Of a stretch of DNA of 64,000 bases, positions 8,803 to 18,252 are shown piece after piece. Location: assembly GCF_900091705.1 (NCBI RefSeq), contig NZ_LT594785.1, positions 796,119 through 860,118 of the forward strand, given 5' to 3'. A program made the position numbers and the translations under genes. Source of the DNA: Clostridium mediterraneense (GTDB lineage Bacteria; Bacillota; Clostridia; Clostridiales; Clostridiaceae). The notes below the pieces were generated by a model. That model had not been told where the DNA came from. It worked only from the letters and a program-made list of their open reading frames with translations, and searched no databases. Each line of letters starts with the position of its first letter. The first letter of the stretch is position 1.

Positions 8803-9449
8803 TTAAGTATTTATTTAATTGCATGTTAGAACTAATATATCCAAGAGAGGATAAATGTCTTATTTGCAAAAGTGAAATAGATTCAGATTTTATTTGTCCT
8901 AAATGTTCAAGGCAGCTTCCACGAATAGATGGGGAATCAAAAATAGAAAACCTAAGTTTTTATAGTGCTGTTTATTATTCATCTGCAATGAGAAATTTAG
9001 TAATTGATTTTAAGTATAGAAAAAATTTTGAGTGTGGAGAATTTTTTATTAGTCTTTTAGAGGAGAAAATAAAAAAGGAAAAAATAGAATTTGATTATAT
9101 AAGTTTTGTTCCTAGTACAAAAAAGGTTGTAAAACAAAGAGGTTTTGACCATTGCTTATTTTTAGCAAAAGGTCTAAAAGATAAGCTTAATAAACCAGTT
9201 GTAAATCTACTTAAAAAGAAAGAAAATGTAGAGGAACAGAAAAAGCTTGCTTCAAGTAAGAGAAAAAGAAATGTAGAGAATGCTTTTATTGTAAATGATG
9301 GAGTTAAATTAGATTTAAATAATAAGAGGATTTTATTTATAGATGACCTAAGTACTACTGGAGCAACACTAGAATCTTGTCAAAATACAATAAAAAAAGT
9401 GTATAAATCAGAAATTATACTATTGACTGTTGTGAAAAGTAGTATATAA
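8799..9449 (+). CDS. comFC: ComFC family phosphoribosyltransferase-like protein
   Basis: Homologue of ComFC/GntX, needed for DNA uptake in competent Bacillus and present in many non-competent species. The N-terminus has a four-cysteine zinc site (CLIC and CPKC, near residues 24-42). The C-terminus has the PRPP loop RILFIDDLSTTGATL. The first ordinary start, ATG at 8823, has no Shine-Dalgarno. In-frame reading extends upstream to ATA at 8799, which lies 7 nt after GGGGGG (8786-8791). That adds MIKYLFNC before LELIYP, matching how the family usually begins. I list the ATA start; 8823 is the conservative choice. It overlaps the previous stop codon. Confidence 0.88.
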   Translation: MIKYLFNCMLELIYPREDKCLICKSEIDSDFICPKCSRQLPRIDGESKIENLSFYSAVYYSSAMRNLVIDFKYRKNFECGEFFISLLEEKIKKEKIEFDYISFVPSTKKVVKQRGFDHCLFLAKGLKDKLNKPVVNLLKKKENVEEQKKLASSKRKRNVENAFIVNDGVKLDLNNKRILFIDDLSTTGATLESCQNTIKKVYKSEIILLTVVKSSI

Positions 9450-9450
9450 T
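9423..9450 (+). promoter_or_regulatory. Sigma-A promoter of the raiA RNA, inside the 3' end of comFC
   Basis: TTGACT (9423-9428) and TATAAT (9445-9450), spacer 16 nt. It predicts transcription starting near 9457, exactly where the structured RNA begins. The box sits across the last codons and stop of comFC. Confidence 0.75.
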
Positions 9451-9456
9451 AATATA

Positions 9457-9657
9457 TGTGCTAGGTCTGTGGTTGAAAGTCGATGCCAGTCGCAGGCAAA
9501 ACGATCCACGTAAGTTAAACAAAGTTTTAATGAGCATGGTGCGGCTTAGAAGTAAGACCTGCCGAGAAAATCGAGAGGGTTAGTAGTGAGAGGGTAATTC
9601 TGGGTAGCGAAAGCTCCAGCAGGCGAGTGTGGGGTCAAAGACCAGGTCAGCTAGCAT
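9457..9657 (+). ncRNA. raiA-motif structured RNA
   Basis: About 200 nt of non-coding sequence, clearly richer in G and C than its surroundings. It lies between comFC and the ribosome hibernation gene hpf/raiA, which is the known genomic setting of the raiA RNA motif of Firmicutes and Actinobacteria. The outer helix pairs 9459-9464 (TGCTAG) with 9651-9656 (CTAGCA). The interior is full of purine-rich internal loops such as GTTGAAAGTCGATGCC and GGGTAGCGAAAGCTCC. It has its own promoter and terminator, so it is probably a free RNA rather than an mRNA leader. RNase P, tmRNA and 6S were considered and do not fit. Identification rests on position and general character, not a covariance search. Confidence 0.75.
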
Positions 9658-9666
9658 TTATTTATA

Positions 9667-9706
9667 ACTATCAGATATAGAATCTGGTGGTTTTTTTGTT
9701 TTTTAT
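9667..9706 (+). terminator. Terminator of the raiA RNA
   Basis: 10-bp stem (9667-9676 with 9682-9691, two G-T pairs), 5-nt loop, followed by TTTTTTGTTTTTT. It separates the RNA from hpf by over 200 nt. Confidence 0.8.
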
Positions 9707-9932
9707 AGGAAAATAAAAAAAGCCCTTAACTTTTACTTTACACTTAAAAGGTTTACATGTCAAATACTTAAAGAATATATATGATGGAGTATTAGATAGC
9801 AATTTTGATTAGAAAACAAAATTTTGTAGAAGGTAGCTTTTTTTCGATTTGTATAGGAATTTAAAGAAGTGTAAAATAAAGGTATAAAATATTTAAGAAT
9901 CATTAAATGGTCTTTTGAAAGGGGCTGGGCAT

Positions 9933-10469
9933 ATGAAGGTAAAAGTACATGCTAGAAACATTAAATTAACAGAGGCACTTAAAGAATCAGTTGAGAAGAA
10001 AGTATCAAAATTAGAAAAATACTTTATAGACGATGTAGAGGCGAAAGTAACTTTAAGCGTTCAAAAAAATAGACATATAGTTGAAGTCTTGATCCCATTT
10101 AACGGAATAGCAATTAGAGCTGAGGAAGTTACTGATGATATGTATAAATCAGTGGATTTAGTTGAAGAGAAGTTAGAAAGACAAATAGTTAAATATAAAA
10201 CTAAGTTAAAAAGAGGAGAGTATAATTCTTTAAAGTATTCAAAGGTTGAAGAAATGCCTGATGAAGAAAATGAAGAAGTTAATAATAAAAAGATAGTAAA
10301 AGTTAAGAAGTTTGATTTAAAACCTATGGATGAAGAGGAAGCAGTTTTACAAATGGAACTTATAGGACATAATTTCTTTGTTTATAGAGATGGAGAAACA
10401 AACGAAATTAAAGTTGTTTATAAGAGAAAGGATGGAAACTACGGTTTAATAGATCCAGAAGAAATTTAA
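9933..10469 (+). CDS. hpf: Ribosome hibernation promoting factor, long form
   Basis: Binds the 30S decoding region and dimerises 70S ribosomes into inactive 100S particles in stationary phase. It has 178 residues: an N-terminal S30AE/RaiA domain (1-100, beginning MKVKVHARNIKLTEAL) and a C-terminal dimerisation domain (about 120-178, KKFDLKPMDEEEAVLQMELIGHNFFVY). A TTG lies further upstream at 9915, but the GGGGCTGGG Shine-Dalgarno and the conserved start point to ATG at 9933. Upstream, ATAGGAATT at 9853-9861 matches a sigma-H -35 (RnAGGAwWW), but the -10 match is poor, so control by sigma-H is only suggested. Confidence 0.95.
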   Translation: MKVKVHARNIKLTEALKESVEKKVSKLEKYFIDDVEAKVTLSVQKNRHIVEVLIPFNGIAIRAEEVTDDMYKSVDLVEEKLERQIVKYKTKLKRGEYNSLKYSKVEEMPDEENEEVNNKKIVKVKKFDLKPMDEEEAVLQMELIGHNFFVYRDGETNEIKVVYKRKDGNYGLIDPEEI

Positions 10470-10484
10470 TTTAAGATATATATT

Positions 10485-10518
10485 TAAGGAGCTATCTAAT
10501 AGATAGCTCCTTAATTTT
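10485..10518 (+). terminator. Terminator after hpf
   Basis: 13-bp stem (10485-10497 with 10501-10513), 3-nt loop, short T-tail. Confidence 0.7.
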
Positions 10519-10681
10519 GATATTTTACTTTAAAAATAGATATTAATAAATAGGAATATTATTATTAAAATAGGGAAATTTTATTAAATATTGATTAAAG
10601 TAGATTTTGTTATATAAGTATTTAAAAAAAATAAAAAAGTACATACAAAAAGTTTAAAAAATACTTAATTAAGTAACTTTA

Positions 10682-10711
10682 TTGAAAATAGTTAAGTATA
10701 AGTGTTATAAT
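10682..10711 (+). promoter_or_regulatory. Sigma-A promoter for secA
   Basis: TTGAAA (10682-10687), 18-nt spacer, TATAAT (10706-10711) preceded by TG at 10703-10704 (extended -10). Confidence 0.7.
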
Positions 10712-10749
10712 AAATGAATAAATAAACGAGAGAATTAAGGAGAATGAAT

Positions 10750-13269
10750 ATGGGATTCTTTGATAAGATTTTTGGCAGTTATAGCGAAAGACAAGTTAAG
10801 AATATAATTCCTATGGTTGACAAGATAGATGCCTTAGGTCCAGATATGGAAAGATTATCTGAAGATGAATTGAAAAATAAAACACAAGAATTTAAAGATA
10901 GACTTAAAAATGGTGAAACTTTAGATGATATTTTAATTGAAGCATTTGCAGTTGTAAGAGAAGCTGCAAAAAGACAAATGAATATGAAGCATTATAGAGA
11001 ACAATTAATTGGCGGTATAGTTCTTCATCAAGGAAGAATTGCAGAAATGAAAACAGGGGAAGGTAAAACTTTAGTTGCTACATTACCTACTTATTTAAAT
11101 GCTTTAACTGGTAAAGGAGTTCATGTTATTACAGTTAATGACTATCTTGCACAAAGAGATAGAGAGATAATGGCAAATATTTATGAATACTTAGGACTTA
11201 CAACAGGAGTTATTGTTCATGGACTTACAAATGAACAAAGAAGAGAAGCTTATAATGCTGACATAACATATGGAACAAACAATGAGTTTGGATTTGATTA
11301 CTTAAGAGATAATATGGTTATATACAAAGAAGAGAGAGTTCAAAGAAAACTAAACTATTGTTTAGTCGATGAAGTTGACTCAATCCTTATTGACGAAGCT
11401 AGAACACCTCTTATTATTTCAGGAGCAGGTGATAAATCAACTGATTTCTATAAAATAGCTGATTTCTTTGTTAAGAGACTTAAGAAGGAAGAACATTTTA
11501 CAGTTGATGAAAAAGGTCATGCTGTTATGTTAACTGATAAAGGGGTTGAAGAAGCAGAAAAAGCATTTAATGTAGATAACTATGCGGATGCTGAAAATAT
11601 GCAATTACAACACTATATCACTCAAGCTCTTAAAGCTAACTATCTTATGAAGCTTGATAAAGATTATATGATTAAAGATGGAGAAATTGCCATAGTTGAT
11701 GAATTTACAGGAAGACTCATGGAAGGTAGAAGATATTCAGATGGTCTTCACCAAGCTATTGAAGCTAAAGAAGGTGTTGAAGTTAAGAGAGAATCAAAAA
11801 CACTTGCTACAATTACATTCCAAAATTACTTTAGAATGTATGATAAATTATCAGGTATGACAGGTACAGCTTTAACAGAAGAAAATGAGTTTAGAGATAT
11901 ATATGGACTTGATGTTGTTGTTATTCCAACACATAGACCAATAGCAAGACAAGATAAAAAGGATTTAGTATTTAAAACTCAAAGAGGAAAATATAATGCT
12001 ATAGTAGAAGATATTATAGAATCACATAAAACTGGTCAGCCAATACTTGTAGGTACAACAAGTATCGAAAAGTCAGAAATAATTTCAGATTTACTTAAGA
12101 AAAAAAGAATACCTCACAAAGTCTTAAATGCTAAGTATCATGAACAAGAAGCTGAAATTATTTCTAAGTCAGGAGAATTAGGTAACATAACAATTGCTAC
12201 TAATATGGCTGGTAGAGGTACTGATATCAGACTTGGAGAAGGAGTTCGTGAAGTTGGTGGTCTTAAGATCATAGGAACAGAAAGACATGAATCAAGAAGA
12301 ATAGATAATCAGTTAAGAGGGCGTGCTGGTCGTCAAGGAGATGTTGGGGAATCAAGATTCTATGTATCATTAGAAGATGATTTAATGAGACTGTTTGGTT
12401 CAGATAGAGTTATTTCAATTGCTGATAAGATTGGTCTAGGAGAAGATGAAGCTATTGAAAATGGTGTAGTTACTAGAACTATTGAAAATGCTCAAAAGAA
12501 AGTTGAAGGTAATAACTTTGATATAAGAAAGAGCTTACTTGGCTATGATGATGTTATTAATAAACAAAGAGAAATCATTTATAAGCAAAGAACAGAAGTT
12601 TTAGAAGGTGAAGATCTTAAGGAAAGTATAATGAATATGATTGATAGCATAATTAAAGAAGCTGTTGCTCTTCACTTAAGTGATGAAGATGAAAATTATG
12701 TTGAATCAATAAATACATTATTAAACTACTTAGAAGATATATATCTTCCAGCAGGACAATTTACAGCAGAAGAACTTGCTAAAAAGGATACAGAAGAAAT
12801 AGAGCAAATTCTTTTAGAAGAGGCTCATAATTTATATAATCAAAAAGAAGAAGTAATTGGCTCAGAACAAATGAGAGAAATTGAAAGAGTTATACTTCTA
12901 AAGACTGTTGATAGTAAATGGATGGATCATATAGATAATATGGATCATTTAAAACAAGGTATAGGACTTATGGCTTATAAGCAAGAAGATCCTGTAAGAG
13001 CTTATCAACAACAAGGTAGTGATATGTTTGAAGAAATGATAGAAAGTATTCAAAAAGATACTGTTAAATATCTTTATCATGTTAGAATTCAATCAGAATC
13101 AATACAAAGAGAAAATGTAGTTGGCAAAACTCAAGAAATCCATGGTGAAAGAAGTAGCAAGCCAGCTAAAAATACACCTGTAAGATCAACTAAATTATCA
13201 GGTAGAAATGACTTATGTCCATGTGGAAGTGGAAAGAAATTTAAGAACTGTTGTGGTAAAGAAGCATAA
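10750..13269 (+). CDS. secA: Preprotein translocase ATPase SecA
   Basis: Motor that pushes unfolded preproteins through SecYEG, using ATP, at the membrane. It has 839 residues. Walker [12 protein letters not shown] is near residue 100, followed by the [15 protein letters not shown] Walker B region and the second-domain motifs [12 protein letters not shown] and [11 protein letters not shown]. The C-terminal zinc-binding SEC-C tail is [14 protein letters not shown], needed for SecB or ribosome contact. An ATG at 10744 is only one base from AAGGAG, so the next in-frame ATG at 10750 (7 nt spacing, MGFFDKIFG) is preferred. It is followed by a terminator and then prfB, the usual secA-prfB order of Firmicutes. 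Confidence 0.98.
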   Translation: MGFFDKIFGSYSERQVKNIIPMVDKIDALGPDMERLSEDELKNKTQEFKDRLKNGETLDDILIEAFAVVREAAKRQMNMKHYREQLIGGIVLHQGRIAEMKTGEGKTLVATLPTYLNALTGKGVHVITVNDYLAQRDREIMANIYEYLGLTTGVIVHGLTNEQRREAYNADITYGTNNEFGFDYLRDNMVIYKEERVQRKLNYCLVDEVDSILIDEARTPLIISGAGDKSTDFYKIADFFVKRLKKEEHFTVDEKGHAVMLTDKGVEEAEKAFNVDNYADAENMQLQHYITQALKANYLMKLDKDYMIKDGEIAIVDEFTGRLMEGRRYSDGLHQAIEAKEGVEVKRESKTLATITFQNYFRMYDKLSGMTGTALTEENEFRDIYGLDVVVIPTHRPIARQDKKDLVFKTQRGKYNAIVEDIIESHKTGQPILVGTTSIEKSEIISDLLKKKRIPHKVLNAKYHEQEAEIISKSGELGNITIATNMAGRGTDIRLGEGVREVGGLKIIGTERHESRRIDNQLRGRAGRQGDVGESRFYVSLEDDLMRLFGSDRVISIADKIGLGEDEAIENGVVTRTIENAQKKVEGNNFDIRKSLLGYDDVINKQREIIYKQRTEVLEGEDLKESIMNMIDSIIKEAVALHLSDEDENYVESINTLLNYLEDIYLPAGQFTAEELAKKDTEEIEQILLEEAHNLYNQKEEVIGSEQMREIERVILLKTVDSKWMDHIDNMDHLKQGIGLMAYKQEDPVRAYQQQGSDMFEEMIESIQKDTVKYLYHVRIQSESIQRENVVGKTQEIHGERSSKPAKNTPVRSTKLSGRNDLCPCGSGKKFKNCCGKEA

Positions 13270-13282
13270 TTAGTTTTTTAAG

Positions 13283-13318
13283 AGGGGGTGTCTCATTATG
13301 AGAACACTCCCTTATTTT
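13283..13318 (+). terminator. Terminator between secA and prfB
   Basis: Long G-rich stem (about 13283-13296 with 13298-13312, one bulge, one G-T pair) and a weak T-tail. Confidence 0.6.
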
Positions 13319-13413
13319 AATATTTATAGATAAGATATTTTTGGTTTTTTATATTAAATGATATACTATAAATAAATCATATAAGAAATTTATACAGAAA
13401 AGGGTGAGTTAAT

Positions 13414-14512
13414 TTGAATATAGAACTTGAAAGTAAGTTAAGTAAACTTCCAGAGCTAAAAGCAAATTTAAATGAAATGGGGAATTCACTTTGACATCCC
13501 TAGCTTAGAAAAACAAAATCAAGAGCTAGAATTTAAGATGCAAGAGAAAGATTTTTGGGATGATATAAATAAAGCTCAAGAAATTACTCAGGAAAGTAAA
13601 AGATTAAAAGATAAGATAGAAAGCTTTACTTCATTAGTAAGTAAAATAGAAGATATAGAAGTTTTAAAAGAATTAATGGATGAAGACGACTTAGATACAG
13701 CAAATGAAATTATTTCTGAAATTAGATTTGTTCAAAAGGCAGTAGAAAAGTTAAAAGTAGAAACAATGCTATCAGGTGAGTATGACAGAAATAATGCTAT
13801 TATAACTCTACATACAGGAGTTGGTGGGGCAGATGCTAACGATTGGACATCTATGCTTCTTAGAATGTATACAAGATGGTGTGAGAAAAAAGGTTATTCA
13901 GTTGAAATGCTTGATTATCAACCAGGAGATGAGGCTGGAGTTAAAAGTGTAACTCTAAGTGTTAAAGGTGAATATGCATATGGTTATTTAAAAGCTGAAA
14001 AAGGAATACATAGAATTGTTAGAATATCTCCTTTTAATGCTAATGGTAAAAGACAAACATCATTTGCATCATTAGAAGTTCTACCAGAACTTACAAAGGA
14101 TCAGGATATAGAGATAAATCCAGCAGATTTAAAAATAGACACATATAGAGCTAGTGGAGCTGGTGGACAGCATGTTAATAAAACAGAATCAGCTATAAGA
14201 ATAACTCATATTCCAACAGGAATAGTTGTTCAGTGTCAAAGTGAAAGAAGTCAGTTTGCTAACAAAGATACTGCTATGGGAATGCTTAAGGCAAAGCTTA
14301 TTGAACTTAAGGAAAAAGCTCATAAAGAAAAGATTGAAGATCTTACAGGTGAATTAAAAGATATGGGTTGGGGAAGTCAAATAAGAAGTTATGTTTTCCA
14401 ACCATATACAATGGTTAAAGATCATAGAACTAATGTAGAAAATACAAATATTAATGCTGTAATGGATGGAGATTTAGATGACTTCATGGTTGCTTATCTA
14501 AGTTCAAACTAA
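13414..14512 (+). CDS. prfB: Peptide chain release factor 2 (programmed +1 frameshift)
   Basis: Terminates translation at UGA and UAA. The coding sequence is split: 13414-13491 in one frame, then 13493-14512 in the +1 frame, joined at CTT TGA C. Together they give 365 residues. The frame-0 part begins at TTG 13414 behind GGGTGA and encodes 26 residues. The downstream part carries the RF2 anticodon tripeptide SPF (RISPFNANG) and the catalytic GGQ motif ([13 protein letters not shown]). Frameshifting is autoregulatory: low RF2 lets the ribosome stall at UGA and slip. The 13472 ATG in the downstream frame is not a real start. Confidence 0.97.
13479..13495 (+). promoter_or_regulatory. prfB programmed +1 frameshift site
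   Basis: Internal Shine-Dalgarno-like GGGG (13479-13482), six bases, then CTT TGA C (13489-13495). Slippage on CUU skips one base and reads GAC. The spacing to the slippery codon (6 nt) is longer than the 3 nt of the E. coli site. Confidence 0.93.
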
Positions 14513-14570
14513 ATATTAGAGTTTTATAAATTGAGGATTTGTTTTATAAAGAGAAGGTGGAATAAAGTTA

Positions 14571-16727
14571 ATGAAAAATATAAATGCTATTTTAAGTAAA
14601 GAGCTTGGTATTTCTTTAAATCAAGTTGAAAGTGTTATAGAAATGTTAGATGAAGGTAATACAGTTCCTTTCATTGCTAGATATAGAAAAGAGAGAACAG
14701 GTGGACTAACAGATGAAGTATTAAGAACTTTTCTTGAAAGACTTACTTATCTTAGAAATCTATCAGATAGAAAAGAAGATGTAATAAGACTTATAGAAGA
14801 GCAAGGTAAACTTACAGAAGAACTTAAAAAGAAAATAGAAAATGCTATGAGTCTTACAGAAGTTGAAGATTTATATAGACCTTATAAGCAAAAGAAAAGA
14901 ACTAGAGCAACTATGGCTGTTGAAAGAGGTCTTAAGCCACTTGCAGATTTAATTCTTTTAGGAGAATTTAAAGGAGACTTAGAAAAAGAAGCTAGCAAGT
15001 ATATTGATGAAGAAAAAGAAGTAAAATCAATAGAAGATGCTTTAAAGGGTGCTATGGATATTGTAAGTGAAGTAATATCTGATAATGCTGATTTTAGAAA
15101 ATGGATAAGAGAATTAATCAGAAGAGAAGGGCTTGTTATAACTAAAGGAAAGAGTGAAGAAACTACTCCTTATGAAATGTACTATGATTATAGTGAAGCT
15201 GTAAGAACTCTTCCATCTCATAGAATACTTGCTATAAATAGAGGTGAAAAAGAAAAAATATTATCTGTTAGTGTTTCAGTAGATGAAGAAAAGATAGTAA
15301 ACTTCTTAAAGAATAGATTACTTAAGAAAAATAATATAACAGATAAATATTTAGAGGAATCTATAAAAGATTCATTAAAAAGACTTATCTATCCTTCAGT
15401 TGAAAGAGAAATAAGAGCTGAGCTTACTGATAAAGGTGAAGAGGGCGCTATAAATATATTTAAAGCGAACTTAAAATCATTATTAATGCAAGCACCTATT
15501 AAAGGAAAGGTTGTTATGGGATATGATCCTGGATTTAGAACAGGATGTAAAATAGCTGTTCTTGATGATACAGGAAAATTCCTTGAAAATACAACAGTAT
15601 ATCCAACTACTTCAGCTAATATGGTTAAAGATGCAGTTAAAAAAATGAAGGAACTTATTTATAAACATAATGTTGAGCTTATATCACTTGGTAATGGAAC
15701 AGCTTCAAGAGAATCAGAAGAAGTTATAGCTGAAATGTTAAAAGAAATAAAAGATGAATCAGGTAAAGATATATTCTATGTAATAGTTTCTGAAGCTGGT
15801 GCCTCAGTTTATTCAGCATCTAAGCTAGCAAATGAAGAGTATCCAGATTTAGATGTAACTGTTAGAGGAGCTATTTCAATAGGAAGAAGACTTCAAGATC
15901 CACTTGCAGAGCTTGTTAAAATAGAGCCAAAAGCAATAGGTGTAGGACAATATCAACACGATGTTACTGCTAAAAAGCTTGATGAATCATTAAAAGGAAT
16001 AGTAGAGGACTGTGTTAATAGTGTTGGAGTAGACCTTAATACAGCAACACCAGCACTTTTAAGTTATATATCAGGAGTTAATTCAACTATTGCTAAAAAT
16101 ATAGTTGAATATAGAGAAGAAAATGGTAAATTTAAATCAAGAAAAGAGCTTTTAAAAGTTAAAAGACTTGGGCAAAAAGCCTATGAACAATGTGCAGGAT
16201 TCTTAAGAGTTGCTGAAAGTAAAGAATATCTTGATAATACAGCAGTTCACCCAGAATCATATAAACATGCAACAAAGCTTATAGAAATTCTTGATTATAC
16301 AAAAGATGAATTAAAGCAAGGTAAGCTTATAGATATAGATGAAAGAGTTAAAGAAAAAGGAATTAAAAACTTAGCAAAAGAGCTTGAAATAGGAGAACCT
16401 ACTCTAAATGATATAATAAAGGAAATTAAGAAACCAGGAAGAGATCCAAGAGAGGAATTACCAAAGCCTATATTTAAATCTGGTGTCATAGATATGAAAG
16501 ATTTAAAACCTGGAATGAAGCTTATGGGAACAGTAAGAAATGTATCTGATTTTGGTGCATTTGTTGATATTGGAGTTCATCAAGATGGACTTGTTCATAA
16601 GAGTCAAATGGCAAATAGATTTATAAAACATCCTTTAGATGTAGTAACACTTGGAGATGTAATAGAAGTTACTATATTAGAAGTAGATTTAAAGAGAAAA
16701 AGAATATCATTAACTATGAAAAATTAA
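14571..16727 (+). CDS. tex: Tex family RNA-binding transcription accessory protein
   Basis: Conserved nucleic-acid-binding protein; its molecular role is still poorly defined. It has 718 residues. The N-terminal Tex domain is followed by a YqgF/RNase H-like region (VMGYDPGFRTGCKIAVLD, about residue 320), helix-hairpin-helix repeats (TATPALLSYISGVNSTIA and KSRKELLKVKRLG, about 490-540) and a C-terminal S1 domain (GTVRNVSDFGAFVDIGVHQDG, about 645-715). RBS AAGGTGG lies 10 nt upstream of the ATG. It follows prfB after 58 nt with no terminator, so cotranscription is possible. Confidence 0.95.
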   Translation: MKNINAILSKELGISLNQVESVIEMLDEGNTVPFIARYRKERTGGLTDEVLRTFLERLTYLRNLSDRKEDVIRLIEEQGKLTEELKKKIENAMSLTEVEDLYRPYKQKKRTRATMAVERGLKPLADLILLGEFKGDLEKEASKYIDEEKEVKSIEDALKGAMDIVSEVISDNADFRKWIRELIRREGLVITKGKSEETTPYEMYYDYSEAVRTLPSHRILAINRGEKEKILSVSVSVDEEKIVNFLKNRLLKKNNITDKYLEESIKDSLKRLIYPSVEREIRAELTDKGEEGAINIFKANLKSLLMQAPIKGKVVMGYDPGFRTGCKIAVLDDTGKFLENTTVYPTTSANMVKDAVKKMKELIYKHNVELISLGNGTASRESEEVIAEMLKEIKDESGKDIFYVIVSEAGASVYSASKLANEEYPDLDVTVRGAISIGRRLQDPLAELVKIEPKAIGVGQYQHDVTAKKLDESLKGIVEDCVNSVGVDLNTATPALLSYISGVNSTIAKNIVEYREENGKFKSRKELLKVKRLGQKAYEQCAGFLRVAESKEYLDNTAVHPESYKHATKLIEILDYTKDELKQGKLIDIDERVKEKGIKNLAKELEIGEPTLNDIIKEIKKPGRDPREELPKPIFKSGVIDMKDLKPGMKLMGTVRNVSDFGAFVDIGVHQDGLVHKSQMANRFIKHPLDVVTLGDVIEVTILEVDLKRKRISLTMKN

Positions 16728-16729
16728 TA

Positions 16730-16770
16730 AAAGGGAAGTTATTTTATATAAAATAACTTCCTTTTTAAAT
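16730..16770 (+). terminator. Terminator after tex
   Basis: Strong 13-bp core (16734-16746 with 16749-16761) extended by A-T pairs, then T-run. Confidence 0.8.
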
Positions 16771-16855
16771 TTTAAAAAATTATAAAATTTTACAATATCT
16801 AAAAAGTCTATTGAATTTCTAAATAAGTAGAGATATAATTTAATTAAAAAATAAA

Positions 16856-17046
16856 TATCTTCAGGGCGGGGCGTAATTCCCCACCGGTGGTAAAGCCCAC
16901 GAGCTACAGTGTTAGCATGATTTGGTGAAATTCCAAAGCCGACAGTTAAAGTCTGGATGAAAGAAGGTAAAATAGATAACTCAATCTTATTATTAGAATA
17001 TTTTAGCCCTGGTACAAGTCTGTACTGGGGTTATTTTTTATTTTAT
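16856..17046 (+). promoter_or_regulatory. FMN riboswitch (RFN element) with terminator, controlling ribU
   Basis: The aptamer spans 16856-16969 with P1 pairing 16856-16862 to 16963-16969. It shows the RFN core AGGGCGGGGCGTAATTCCCC, ACCGGTGGT, AGCCCACGAGC and GCCGACAGT. A 12-bp terminator stem follows (17005-17016 with 17021-17032) with a T-rich tail. FMN binding should cause termination before ribU, limiting riboflavin uptake. Confidence 0.95.
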
Positions 17047-17113
17047 AGATAGAAGGTTGAGTATAAATTAATACCTGTTGCCTTAGAAGTGAAATTCTAG
17101 GAGGAATAAAAAA

Positions 17114-17713
17114 ATGAATACCAGTAAAAAACTTAGTATTAACATTAAGATAGGAATACTTAGCGCTATAGCTTTTATCTTAATGATGTTTGAAGTACCT
17201 ATAGTACCTGCATTTCCATGGTTACAAATTGATTTAAGTGATGTACCAGCTTTAATTGGAGCATTTGCTTTTGGACCTGTAGCAGGAGTTGTAATAGAGT
17301 TACTTAAAAACGTACTAAAAATGCTTTTAATGGGAACAAGCACAGGTGGAGTAGGAGAAATTGCTAACTTTCTTATAGGAATAGCTTTTGTTGTTCCAGC
17401 AGCAATTGTTTATAAAAAAGGCAATACTAAAAAATTAGCAATCGTAGGAATGTTGGTAGGAACAGTAGCTATAGTGCTTATGGGAATACTAGCAAATATC
17501 TTTATATTATTACCTCTATATGGAATGAAAATGACAGCTACTCAGTTAACAAGCTATATAATAGTAGGGATAATACCTGTTAATATTATTAAAGCTGTGT
17601 TAGATTCAGTTGTAACTTATATTTTATATAAGAAATTAGCAACTACAATGTTTAAAGTAGCCCCTATGGAGAATAGTACAAATAGAAAAAATATATATAC
17701 ACTAAAAGATTAA
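17114..17713 (+). CDS. ribU: Riboflavin ECF transporter substrate-binding subunit
   Basis: Membrane S-component that binds riboflavin and works with the shared ECF ATPase module encoded elsewhere. It has 199 residues and about six hydrophobic helices. The N-terminal helix is followed by the family segment PWLQIDLSDVPALIGAFAFGP, then ELLKNVLK and GTSTGGVGEIANF, all typical of RibU. RBS AGGAGG is 8 nt before the ATG. The FMN riboswitch immediately upstream independently supports a flavin substrate. Confidence 0.94.
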   Translation: MNTSKKLSINIKIGILSAIAFILMMFEVPIVPAFPWLQIDLSDVPALIGAFAFGPVAGVVIELLKNVLKMLLMGTSTGGVGEIANFLIGIAFVVPAAIVYKKGNTKKLAIVGMLVGTVAIVLMGILANIFILLPLYGMKMTATQLTSYIIVGIIPVNIIKAVLDSVVTYILYKKLATTMFKVAPMENSTNRKNIYTLKD

Positions 17714-17773
17714 AAAGTAGAAAATGTTAATAATAGTAAAGATAAAACAAAAAAGATAATTTAGTGAAAAAAC

Positions 17774-17807
17774 AAAAGGATGTCTCAATATTTTGAGACA
17801 TCCTTTT
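17774..17807. terminator. Bidirectional terminator ribU/rimI
   Basis: 15-bp perfect stem (17774-17788 with 17793-17807), TATT loop. A-tract and T-tract flanks serve both strands. The rimI stop codon begins at its edge. Confidence 0.85.
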
Positions 17808-18250
17808 TAAATATTTTTATTTGACATTAAAATAGCTGTTTCACCATCTCTATAGTATTTTTTTCTTTCGCCATCAATATTGAAATTATGCTTCTTATAT
17901 AAATTTTGAGCAGCAATATTAGATTCACGTACTTCTAGAGTTACTATAGTTGTGTTATTTTCTTTACAATATTCTATAATATTTTCAATAAGGAAGCTTC
18001 CAAGTCCTTGTCTTCTAAAGTTTGGTGAAATAGTAATACTATTTATATTTGCTTCTCCAGCAATAATCCAGATGTTAGCAAAGCCACAGATTTCATTATC
18101 TTTTAAAACAACAAAGCAATGTGCAAGATGATTAATAAGCTCTGCATTTAAAGTAGATTTACTCCAGCCTTCGCCACCAGAAAATGCTTGTGAAGTTACT
18201 TTTAAAACATCTGAAATATCATCAGTTGTCATTAATCTAAACTCTAACAA
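17807..18250 (-). CDS. rimI: Ribosomal protein S18 alanine N-acetyltransferase
   Basis: GNAT-fold enzyme that transfers acetyl from acetyl-CoA to the N-terminal alanine of S18. It has 147 residues. The acetyl-CoA loop is ISPNFRRQGLGSFLIENII (about 75-95, the R-x-x-G-x-G/A pattern), followed by TLEVRESNIAAQNLYKKHNF. It starts at TTG 18250, 2 nt after the tsaB stop, behind GGGGAT within the end of tsaB, so the two are translationally linked. It is the third gene of the tsaE-tsaB-rimI operon, a common Firmicute arrangement. Confidence 0.9.
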   Translation of the reverse strand: MLEFRLMTTDDISDVLKVTSQAFSGGEGWSKSTLNAELINHLAHCFVVLKDNEICGFANIWIIAGEANINSITISPNFRRQGLGSFLIENIIEYCKENNTTIVTLEVRESNIAAQNLYKKHNFNIDGERKKYYRDGETAILMSNKNI

Positions 18251-18252
18251 AT

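Noticed and set aside
9450-9700. RNase P RNA, tmRNA or 6S RNA at the structured region
   Set aside because: None of the hallmark blocks of RNase P (for example GAGGAAAGTC), of tmRNA (tRNA-like ends, tag ORF) or of 6S RNA (a long hairpin with a central bubble) was found. The setting before hpf fits the raiA motif better.
17083-17343. Minus-strand ORF opposite ribU
   Set aside because: It is antisense to a well-supported membrane protein gene, lacks an RBS, and its hydrophobic composition is the complement of ribU codons.
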